Source: Prochlorococcus sp. AG-402-B19 (GTDB taxonomy: Bacteria > Cyanobacteriota > Cyanobacteriia > PCC-6307 > Cyanobiaceae). From it: a DNA stretch of 64,000 bases. Position 1 is the first letter of the stretch, and each line of letters begins with the position of its first letter. The notes beneath the pieces were generated by a model. The model was not told where the DNA came from and did no database searches. It saw only the letters and a list, made by a program, of their open reading frames with translations. The stretch is from assembly GCA_003279615.1 (NCBI GenBank), contig QCHM01000008.1, forward strand, positions 1 through 64,000. Reading direction: 5' to 3'. Position numbers and translations under genes: made by a program. Of the stretch, positions 22,050-29,832 are shown one piece after another.

Positions 22050-22937
22050 ATGAGCACTATTACTGGAAAAACTAGTCTGGTAGGACTCCTGGGACAACCA
22101 GTAAATCATTCTCTTTCACCGATTATGCATAATGCTGCATATGAAGAAATGGGACTTGACTGGTGTTATGTAGCTTTTCCTTGCGATACAAAAAACCTAA
22201 AAAAAGTAACAACAGCCTTGAGAGTTATAAATTGCAAAGGCTTAAATGTAACTATCCCTCACAAGCAAGAAGTTTTAAAAGCTTGCAATAGCTTAACTGC
22301 AATTGCAAATGATATTAAAGCAGTTAACACGTTAATTCCAGAAAAAAACAATCAATGGATTGGTGCAAATACTGACGTAGAAGGTTTTTTAATGCCATTA
22401 AAAGATAAAAATTTAATTAATAAGAATGCAGTTGTGATCGGTTGCGGGGGAAGTGCTAGAGCAGTTGCTATGGGTTTAAATAATCTGAATGTTAAAAAAA
22501 TAACAATACTTGGTCGCAACGAGACTTCCTTGAATATTTTCGTCAATAATATGAAAAATATATTATCAAAAAATAATATATTAATTGAGGGTATTAATCA
22601 TGAAAAATTAAATATTAGCGCATATATTGAAGAAGCAGATTTAATTATTAATACAACTCCGATAGGGATGAATAGAAAAACAACAGAAGAAAAAAGTATT
22701 CCTCTTGGCCGTAAAATATGGGATAGTCTTTCTAAAAAAACTATTTTATATGACCTAATTTACTCTCCCAGACCAACCAACTGGTTAAAGCTAGGAGCAC
22801 AAAGCAATTGTCTCACGATTGATGGGCTTGATATGCTTGTAGAACAAGGTGCCTTATCAATAAAACTTTGGAGTGGTTTTAATGATGTTCCTACTGAAAC
22901 AATGAAATCATCTGCCAAAAAACATTTAATGGTTTAA
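22050..22937 (+). CDS. aroE: Shikimate dehydrogenase
   Basis: 295 aa; LLGQPVNHSLSPIMHNAAY, GLNVTIPHK. Confidence 0.95.
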   Translation: MSTITGKTSLVGLLGQPVNHSLSPIMHNAAYEEMGLDWCYVAFPCDTKNLKKVTTALRVINCKGLNVTIPHKQEVLKACNSLTAIANDIKAVNTLIPEKNNQWIGANTDVEGFLMPLKDKNLINKNAVVIGCGGSARAVAMGLNNLNVKKITILGRNETSLNIFVNNMKNILSKNNILIEGINHEKLNISAYIEEADLIINTTPIGMNRKTTEEKSIPLGRKIWDSLSKKTILYDLIYSPRPTNWLKLGAQSNCLTIDGLDMLVEQGALSIKLWSGFNDVPTETMKSSAKKHLMV

Positions 22938-22954
22938 TCTAAACTAAAATTAAA

Positions 22955-23419
22955 TTGCTTATGCCTTCGCTAGGAGAAAGAATATTAGGAATTCTTTTAT
23001 ATTTAATTCCATGGGCAGACTCCCTTAAATTTGGTAATCATTTATTTATAAAATATCCTTACACTCAGATAATACAAATACCAGCAATCCCAATAATAAT
23101 AATAGAAAGATTGATACCTTTCGGTAATTTTTTATTATTTTTGTTAATATTTATTGGACTAGTAAGAAATAGCAAAGTATCATATTTTTTACGTTTCAAT
23201 GCACTTCAATCTCTGCTAATAAATATTGGTATTATCATAGTCAGTTTTATATTTGATATCTTATTTAATCCTTTTGGAAACTCATTAATTATAAGGACTT
23301 TTTCAAGCACGCTATTAATTAGTCTATTTTCAATTATTACTTATTGTGTCTGGTCTTGCACACAAGGTAATGAACCTAATCTGCCCGGAATCAGTCAGGC
23401 AACAAAAATACAATTGTGA
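22955..23419 (+). CDS. Tic20-family membrane protein
   Basis: 154 aa; four TM segments, FLRFNALQSLLI motif. Confidence 0.8.
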   Translation: MLMPSLGERILGILLYLIPWADSLKFGNHLFIKYPYTQIIQIPAIPIIIIERLIPFGNFLLFLLIFIGLVRNSKVSYFLRFNALQSLLINIGIIIVSFIFDILFNPFGNSLIIRTFSSTLLISLFSIITYCVWSCTQGNEPNLPGISQATKIQL

Positions 23420-23445
23420 AAAGTTACCTCTTAGGTATAAGATTA

Positions 23446-23474
23446 TAAATCGGCCGCTCTTAATGAGCCATTTA
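23446..23474 (+). promoter_or_regulatory. Candidate S6:S18-type rpsF mRNA leader hairpin with bulged CCG
   Basis: TAAAT-c-GG-[CCG]-CTC-TTAAT-GAG-CC-ATTTA; ends 19 nt before the likely rpsF ATG at 23494. Confidence 0.6.
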
Positions 23475-23478
23475 GTCC

Positions 23479-23928
23479 TTGCCGGAAATTACTATGTCTG
23501 ATCAACCTTATTACGAAACCATGTACATTCTTCGCCCGGATATTCCGGAAGAAGAAGTTGATAACCATCTAAAAAAATATAGTGAAATTCTTGAGAAATC
23601 AGGTACAGAAGTATTAGATAGTCAAATGAGAGGGAAAAGAAGACTCGCTTATCCCATAGCTAAACATAAAGAAGGCATATACGTTCAACTAAGTCATCAA
23701 GGCGATGGACAACAAGTTGTCGTCCTTGAAAGAGCTATGAGATTAAGTGAAGACGTTATACGCTACCTCACAGTCAAACAAAATGGTCCTTTACCGACTC
23801 CAAAATCAACTTCTAAAGAGGATGACACTGATAAATCTGAAACCACTGAAAAGGAAGAAATAAAGCCTACTCAAGACAAAAATGAAACGGAAACTAAAGA
23901 CGAGAAAATAGAAGGCGAAAAGAAATAA
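23479..23928 (+). CDS. rpsF: Ribosomal protein S6 (start more likely ATG at 23494)
   Basis: [17 protein letters not shown]...[10 protein letters not shown] typical S6; acidic/lysine-rich C-terminal extension. Confidence 0.93.
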   Translation: MPEITMSDQPYYETMYILRPDIPEEEVDNHLKKYSEILEKSGTEVLDSQMRGKRRLAYPIAKHKEGIYVQLSHQGDGQQVVVLERAMRLSEDVIRYLTVKQNGPLPTPKSTSKEDDTDKSETTEKEEIKPTQDKNETETKDEKIEGEKK

Positions 23929-23963
23929 TATCAAGGAGGTTATCAATTCAAAAATTCATTATT

Positions 23964-25166
23964 TTATTTATTGATCCAAGACCAAATTCGACCAGGCAAG
24001 CCCCATACATAAATAAATCCTTCAGCGGATTTATGGTTGAACTTGTCCTCTTTCCCATAAGTAGACATATCTGGAATATATAAACTATTGTTTTTTGACT
24101 TGCGACCAATAATATCTGCATTGCCCTTGAAAAGCCTAATTCTCACTGTCCCATTAACTTGCTTTTGAGAACAATTAATAAATCCATCCAAGGCTTCTTT
24201 TAAAGGACTAAACCAAAAACCTTGATAGACCAAATTAGCCCATTGCCTTTCCAGGCCATATTTAGTATTTAATAAATCTGCAGGAAGAGTTAAACTCTCA
24301 ATCTCTTGGTGAGCTTTAATCAATAAAAGCAATCCTGGTGTTTCATAAATTTCTCTGCTTTTAATTCCGACAACTCTATCTTCAATAATATCCAAACGTC
24401 CAAAGCCGTGTTTTCCAGCAAGGCTATTAACTTTCTTAATGAGAGATACTGGTTCCATTCCTTGACCATCAATGGCAACTGGGTAACCATTTTCAAAAAG
24501 AATATCTACCATCTGTGGTTCATTAGGTGAATTAGAAATAGAAGAAGTAATTCCAAAAACGTCTTCAGATGGCATCTCAAATGGATCTTCAAGCGGACCT
24601 GCCTCAATGCTTCTCCCCAAAAGATTCAAATCAATTGAATAAGGATTTTTTTTACTTACAGGGGGGATAATTCCATACTTTTCACCATAAGCAATAGTTT
24701 CTTCGCGACTCATACCCCATTCCCTTGCAGGTGTAAGTAATTTCAGATCAGGAGCCAAAGCTCCAATAGTCACGTCAAAACGAACTTGATCATTACCTTT
24801 GCCAGTACACCCATGAGCGACTCCATCAGCATTCAATTCCCTCGCAATTTCAACTAGTTTTTTGGCAATTAATGGTCTTGCCAATGCAGTTGAGAGAGGA
24901 TATTTACCTTGATATAACGCGTTAGCCCTAATTGCTGGAAAAGCAAAATCTTCAATAAAAGGTTTGACTAAATTACCAATAATTGAATCAGAGGCTCCAG
25001 CGGAAATAGCCTTTTTTTTAATTTCATCAAGCTCATCACCCTGACCAAGATCTGCTGCAAAAGCAATTACGTCCTGCACTCCATATTCCTTTTTCAAATA
25101 AGGGATACAAACACTCGTATCAACTCCTCCTGAATAAGCCAAAACAACCTTTTTAACTTTTCCCAT
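23964..25166 (-). CDS. argG: Argininosuccinate synthase
   Basis: 400 aa; [20 protein letters not shown]. Confidence 0.97.
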   Translation of the reverse strand: MGKVKKVVLAYSGGVDTSVCIPYLKKEYGVQDVIAFAADLGQGDELDEIKKKAISAGASDSIIGNLVKPFIEDFAFPAIRANALYQGKYPLSTALARPLIAKKLVEIARELNADGVAHGCTGKGNDQVRFDVTIGALAPDLKLLTPAREWGMSREETIAYGEKYGIIPPVSKKNPYSIDLNLLGRSIEAGPLEDPFEMPSEDVFGITSSISNSPNEPQMVDILFENGYPVAIDGQGMEPVSLIKKVNSLAGKHGFGRLDIIEDRVVGIKSREIYETPGLLLLIKAHQEIESLTLPADLLNTKYGLERQWANLVYQGFWFSPLKEALDGFINCSQKQVNGTVRIRLFKGNADIIGRKSKNNSLYIPDMSTYGKEDKFNHKSAEGFIYVWGLPGRIWSWINK

Positions 25167-25303
25167 ATGCTTCGCTCAGTTAAGGAATTTCAATTCTCCT
25201 TATTAAATATAGAGAACTATTGGGCAATATTTCTGATTTGGAGAATCAATATAAAATCAAAATTTTTCAAAGCATAGAAATCTAGTGAAAAATCATTAAA
25301 AGA

Positions 25304-25513
25304 TTATTCCCATGGCTGCTTAATAGATTTTCCAGATTGTCTTTCAACGAACAATCCCACGAACCATACTGAAACAAAAGCAAAAGAAGATAACCCAAAA
25401 AAAATCAAGACGTAAATCAACCAAGTATCAATGTTATGACCAAAAACCAGCAAATCTTGAACATCATTATTTGAAGTGAAAATAAAATAAATTGATAAAA
25501 AATTCATAGTCAA
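25304..25513 (-). CDS. Small hypothetical membrane protein
   Basis: 69 aa with one strong TM segment. Confidence 0.5.
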   Translation of the reverse strand: MTMNFLSIYFIFTSNNDVQDLLVFGHNIDTWLIYVLIFFGLSSFAFVSVWFVGLFVERQSGKSIKQPWE

Positions 25514-25526
25514 TGAATATAGAAAA

Positions 25527-25733
25527 TTAAATTAACGAATCCAAAGCCAAAGACCTTTTTAGCCAAAAATATACTAAAAGGAAAAAAGAAGGGCCAAATA
25601 CCAAAAACCACACTAAAAAATGATTGATATAAAAGGATTCCGGATGAAGAATGCCAGCTGCTCGAAGAGAAAGACTCACTAACAAAGCCATACTCCAAGT
25701 AATGGTCATCACTATCAGCTTTGAAGTCAGCAT
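25527..25733 (-). CDS. Small hypothetical membrane protein (two predicted TM segments)
   Basis: 68 aa; MLTSKLIVMTITWSMALLVSLSLRAAGILHPESFY... Confidence 0.5.
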   Translation of the reverse strand: MLTSKLIVMTITWSMALLVSLSLRAAGILHPESFYINHFLVWFLVFGPSFFLLVYFWLKRSLALDSLI

Positions 25734-25791
25734 AAAGATAAGAAAATTAAACCATAATGCATTATGTTAATTCATCGAACATAATCTTGAT

Positions 25792-26067
25792 ATGAGCGAT
25801 CTAGAAAAAATCAATTTGTCTGATTTAGACGGAATTAACCCTGCATTGACTCGTTATGGCAGGGAAGAACCTGCACCTGTGCTGCCACTTCGCGAAGAGC
25901 CTGATTTATTATCATGGTTGGAAACAAGTGGAAGATTAGTTTCTGATGAAGATTCAAATGATCAAGAAATAAGTACAGTTGAGGAAGAAGAGTTGTCAGC
26001 TTTAATGGGAGAAAAAGAAGACTATAAAGCTGAAGAAGAATCAACAGATGACGAATGGGAAGACTAA
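25792..26067 (+). CDS. DUF3134-type conserved cyanobacterial protein
   Basis: 91 aa; NPALTRYGREEPAPVLPLREEPDLLSWLE. Confidence 0.7.
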   Translation: MSDLEKINLSDLDGINPALTRYGREEPAPVLPLREEPDLLSWLETSGRLVSDEDSNDQEISTVEEEELSALMGEKEDYKAEEESTDDEWED

Positions 26068-26082
26068 TTAAAATCTTAAATT

Positions 26083-27198
26083 TTGAAAAAATCTAAGAAT
26101 CTTTTAGATAAACAAAAAATATCATTTATTAATAATATTAATAAGCAAATATTTATTATATTTGGATTAATAACATTAGTATGTTTATTTTTTGATTTTT
26201 ATTTTCATAATAGTAATTTCACAATATCATTTTTAGTAACAACTCTTATCTCTGTATGTATTACTGTTTTATGTATCCCTAAATTAAAAGAAATCAAAAT
26301 TAAACAAATAATCAGAGAAGAAGGACCAAAGAAACATTTTCTTAAGCAAGGGACACCAACAATGGGAGGAGTATTCTTTATTCCAATAGGAATAATAATA
26401 AGTAATATTTTATGTATTAACAAACCAAATTACGATATTATTCTGACTTTAAGCTTTCTTATTATATGTTTTATGTTTATTGGCCTAATTGATGATTTAC
26501 TAAGTCTAAAAAAACAATTTAATACTGGACTTAAAGCGAATCAAAAATTAATTTTACAAATAATTATTAGTTGTATTTTTATGATTATTTGCTCTGTTAA
26601 TAATTTTATACCATTCAGACTTCAAATAGCAAATCAAAGTATCGATATAGGAAATTTAATTTATCCATTAGGGCTATTCGTATTGTTAGCTGAAAGTAAT
26701 TCAACTAATTTAACAGATGGTTTAGATGGTTTATTAAGTGGTTGTAGCGCTATAATTTTTACCGGTTTAGCTATTACTTTATTAATAGATAATCAAAGCA
26801 ATAATGAAGCATTAGCTTCTTTATGCATAGTAATGGCTGGAGCTTGTATTGGATTTCTTTTTCTAAATAAATTTCCTGCAAAACTATTTATGGGAGATTC
26901 TGGTTCTTTAGCTATTGGAGCCTCCTTAGGTGGTATCGCTTTGGTATCAAATAATCTTTGGTCTCTATTAATCATGGGAGGCGTATTTGCAGCAGAATCT
27001 ATCTCAGTAATAATTCAAGTAAGCATTTTTAAAATTTCTAAGCAACTAAAAGGCAAAGGTTATAAATTCTTTTTGATGACACCAATACATCATCACTTTG
27101 AACTTAAAGGTAACAATGAGAGATTTATTGTTAGTTCTTTTTGGTTAATTACATTATTATTGGTAATAATAAATCTAACGTTTTTAATTAAATCTTAA
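26083..27198 (+). CDS. mraY: Phospho-N-acetylmuramoyl-pentapeptide-transferase
   Basis: 371 aa; KQGTPTMGG, NLTDGLDGL, MTPIHHHFE signatures. Confidence 0.96.
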   Translation: MKKSKNLLDKQKISFINNINKQIFIIFGLITLVCLFFDFYFHNSNFTISFLVTTLISVCITVLCIPKLKEIKIKQIIREEGPKKHFLKQGTPTMGGVFFIPIGIIISNILCINKPNYDIILTLSFLIICFMFIGLIDDLLSLKKQFNTGLKANQKLILQIIISCIFMIICSVNNFIPFRLQIANQSIDIGNLIYPLGLFVLLAESNSTNLTDGLDGLLSGCSAIIFTGLAITLLIDNQSNNEALASLCIVMAGACIGFLFLNKFPAKLFMGDSGSLAIGASLGGIALVSNNLWSLLIMGGVFAAESISVIIQVSIFKISKQLKGKGYKFFLMTPIHHHFELKGNNERFIVSSFWLITLLLVIINLTFLIKS

Positions 27199-27215
27199 AT
27201 TTTCAAATTGAAGAT

Positions 27216-27455
27216 ATGAGCTATTTCACTTGGAAAGAAGAAGGATTAACAAACGATTGTGAAACTCTAGATTCTATGGCCGCTCGGTTTGAAGAATCTG
27301 CAAGACTAATGAGAAAAATGTCAGCAGAGGGTTTTAAAGTAGAAAAAAAGAATAAACGTCAAATAATAACTCATATAGATTCACAGATTTTTAACGATTG
27401 GGGGTTTATAAGCGAAGAGCCACCATATCAACAACTTACTTTAGTACTTGAATAA
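27216..27455 (+). CDS. Conserved hypothetical protein
   Basis: 79 aa intact ORF in a compact gene row after mraY. Confidence 0.6.
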   Translation: MSYFTWKEEGLTNDCETLDSMAARFEESARLMRKMSAEGFKVEKKNKRQIITHIDSQIFNDWGFISEEPPYQQLTLVLE

Positions 27456-27479
27456 GATAAACCAATTATTTTAGACTTT

Positions 27480-29630
27480 TTAAAAGTCATTGATTTTTAA
27501 TTTTTTATTACTCATATTTACAAAATATTTTAAACCATCAACAACACTATCTTGAGTATCAGAAAAGAACACTCTTGGTTGAGATTTAAAAGAATCTAAT
27601 GATAAGTCATGATCGAAAGGAACAATATTAGTGGTCAATCCCTTGATTAATTCAGCATCACCCTGCTGACTCGCCACAATAATAACCTGCTCTAAAGATA
27701 AACCCCAACGTAACGTCAAAAATCTAATAGCTTCCGCTCGTGATGCTCGCAAAGGAACAACATCTAAATACCAATGACATTTTAGGTGAGGAAAAGCAGC
27801 CAACCCAGAATTGCTGAGTCTTTTACGTACTAAAGGTAAAATTGCTTCACTTGGCTCTTTTAATAGATAACTAACCTTGAAAGGCGCTTGATTTTCTATT
27901 GATTGAAGTTCTAAATAATCTTTTAAATCGAACAAAACTTTTTCTACGCCTTGACGATCCCACTCAAGCGCTATTAAATCTTGCCAAAAAATATCTGATT
28001 TATCTGCATCCGCATAATAAATTTCAGTGCCAGCTTGGCATATCCAAACTGTGGGTTTGGGTAATTTTGTTTCTGCATATCGATAACGAGCAGATTTAAT
28101 TGATCTTCCAGTTAATATTCCCAATTCAAGATTCAAATTTAATGAATGATCTTGTAACTGATTTCTCAAAATAGATAAGCCATTATTAGATTGCTCAAGA
28201 TAATTATCTAAATCAAGAAATAATAATTTCTTTTTAATAGGAGAGGTCTCTGGAATATTTGCGAATGTCAAGTGACGAGGTGCAAGAAATTTCAATCGCT
28301 TTTGCATCAATGCAATGTAATTACAAACATGAGCATCCCAACTGAAATGCCTACTTACACCTTCAACGCCATTATTACTCCAGGTTTTCCATACAGAAAG
28401 ATTTGAACCTGCAGTCTCTAAGCCATCTCGAAACGCTTCTAAATCAGTTACGTCTACAAGTAAACCATTTTCACAGCGCGACAAAATATCTCTTGGGCCA
28501 CCATCATCAGTAGCCACCATAGGCAAACCACAGGCAGCAGCTTCTAATAATGTCAAACCAAATGGTTCTGTTAACGCAGGATTAACAAATAATCCCTTTC
28601 TATTTGCCACCCAACGGTATATTGAAGGAATTTGTTCTCTTTTATGTTGTTTTGGATAAGCAACTTTTCCATATAAATTATATTTATCAACCAGCTCAAA
28701 AACCTGTTGAAATACGTCTCTTTGTTGTTTATCAAGCTGACGTGAATCATCTCGACAACCTAAGATTAAAATAAGATTATGTCTTTGCTGAAGCAAGGAA
28801 GAACGTCCATAAGTCTCAATCAAAGCAGGAATATTTTTTCTCCTTACTGCTCTAGATATAGCCAAAAGAGGAGGAAGGTTTGTATCTCGCAAAAAGGGTG
28901 TAAAAAGTTTATCTAATTCTTTTTCTTCTAAATCTAAGTTGAGATCTTGTGAATGAAAACGATTTAAATCAACACCTGGTGGAATCACCTCTACTTTATT
29001 AGAACTAAATCGTCCATAACGAGCATATTGCTCTTCAGATTCTTGCCTAGTACTTGTTATCAGTAAATTTGCATGTGCTAAAGCCAATTCCTCAGCATCA
29101 ATTCTTTTACTAATTGAATAAGTCTGTTCTATTTGATCATGATCTACTCCAGCTGCTAATAATCTCCTGAGTTTTTCACGACCTAATGAATGACCAGTAA
29201 AAACCAAAGGCAAGCCCAATCTTCTACTTACCAATGCTCCGACATAACCAGCATCCGCATAATGAGCATGAATCCAATTAGGTAAATGATTTTTTTTCTG
29301 TAATCTTTGAACTATTTTATCGGCAAGATCATCTAAATAAGGCCATAACAATTCTTTTCTGATATAACGCTTAGGACCAAAAGGTAATCTAATAATTTCA
29401 GCAGAACTCGATATTTTTTCACATGGATTTGAGTAGTCAGAAGATACCCTTCTATCAACAATTAATCTAGTAATAAGTTCAACTTTTTCAACTTCTGGCC
29501 TTGCTGCAAGAACTTTGACTAATTCTAAAACGTATAAAGTTTGCCCCCCAGTATCTGAATCTCTTCCCAATTCAAGATCATGTGAACGGATTAAACCATG
29601 CAAATTTAAATGTAGAAGTCTTAATCCCAA
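27480..29630 (-). CDS. sps: Sucrose-phosphate synthase with C-terminal SPP-like HAD domain
   Basis: 716 aa; GT-B glycosyltransferase with GRDSDTGGQTLYVLEL and EPFGLTLLEAAACGLP, then HAD-like domain. Confidence 0.92.
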   Translation of the reverse strand: MGLRLLHLNLHGLIRSHDLELGRDSDTGGQTLYVLELVKVLAARPEVEKVELITRLIVDRRVSSDYSNPCEKISSSAEIIRLPFGPKRYIRKELLWPYLDDLADKIVQRLQKKNHLPNWIHAHYADAGYVGALVSRRLGLPLVFTGHSLGREKLRRLLAAGVDHDQIEQTYSISKRIDAEELALAHANLLITSTRQESEEQYARYGRFSSNKVEVIPPGVDLNRFHSQDLNLDLEEKELDKLFTPFLRDTNLPPLLAISRAVRRKNIPALIETYGRSSLLQQRHNLILILGCRDDSRQLDKQQRDVFQQVFELVDKYNLYGKVAYPKQHKREQIPSIYRWVANRKGLFVNPALTEPFGLTLLEAAACGLPMVATDDGGPRDILSRCENGLLVDVTDLEAFRDGLETAGSNLSVWKTWSNNGVEGVSRHFSWDAHVCNYIALMQKRLKFLAPRHLTFANIPETSPIKKKLLFLDLDNYLEQSNNGLSILRNQLQDHSLNLNLELGILTGRSIKSARYRYAETKLPKPTVWICQAGTEIYYADADKSDIFWQDLIALEWDRQGVEKVLFDLKDYLELQSIENQAPFKVSYLLKEPSEAILPLVRKRLSNSGLAAFPHLKCHWYLDVVPLRASRAEAIRFLTLRWGLSLEQVIIVASQQGDAELIKGLTTNIVPFDHDLSLDSFKSQPRVFFSDTQDSVVDGLKYFVNMSNKKLKINDF

Positions 29631-29832
29631 GCAAAAACAATGGAAAGAATGCAGGATAATTAATTGATTTTTTGTTCATTAAACATAAAGAAAGAATAAT
29701 AATTTTATTTTTAAAATTAATGTAAATCTTTAAACTCCAGTGATAGAATGACTTTTAAAAGGAAAACTGAGAATAACGCCTAGAAAAAGAATCTTTGAAG
29801 TTAAGTAATATGAACAGAAGTCAATATTATTT

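Noticed and set aside
25170-25200. Imperfect inverted repeat TAAGG...CCTTA in the argG leader
   Set aside because: Short, bulged, and overlaps the expected ribosome-binding site; not enough to call a regulatory structure.
25510-25698. 62-aa minus-strand ORF overlapping the 68-aa small membrane protein
   Set aside because: Same DNA in another frame; the 25527-25733 frame has a more natural TM protein composition, so only that one was kept.
27475-27488. Palindrome GACTTTTAAAAGTC at the sps stop as a terminator
   Set aside because: AT-rich with almost no loop; weak hairpin that is expected by chance in such AT-rich sequence.
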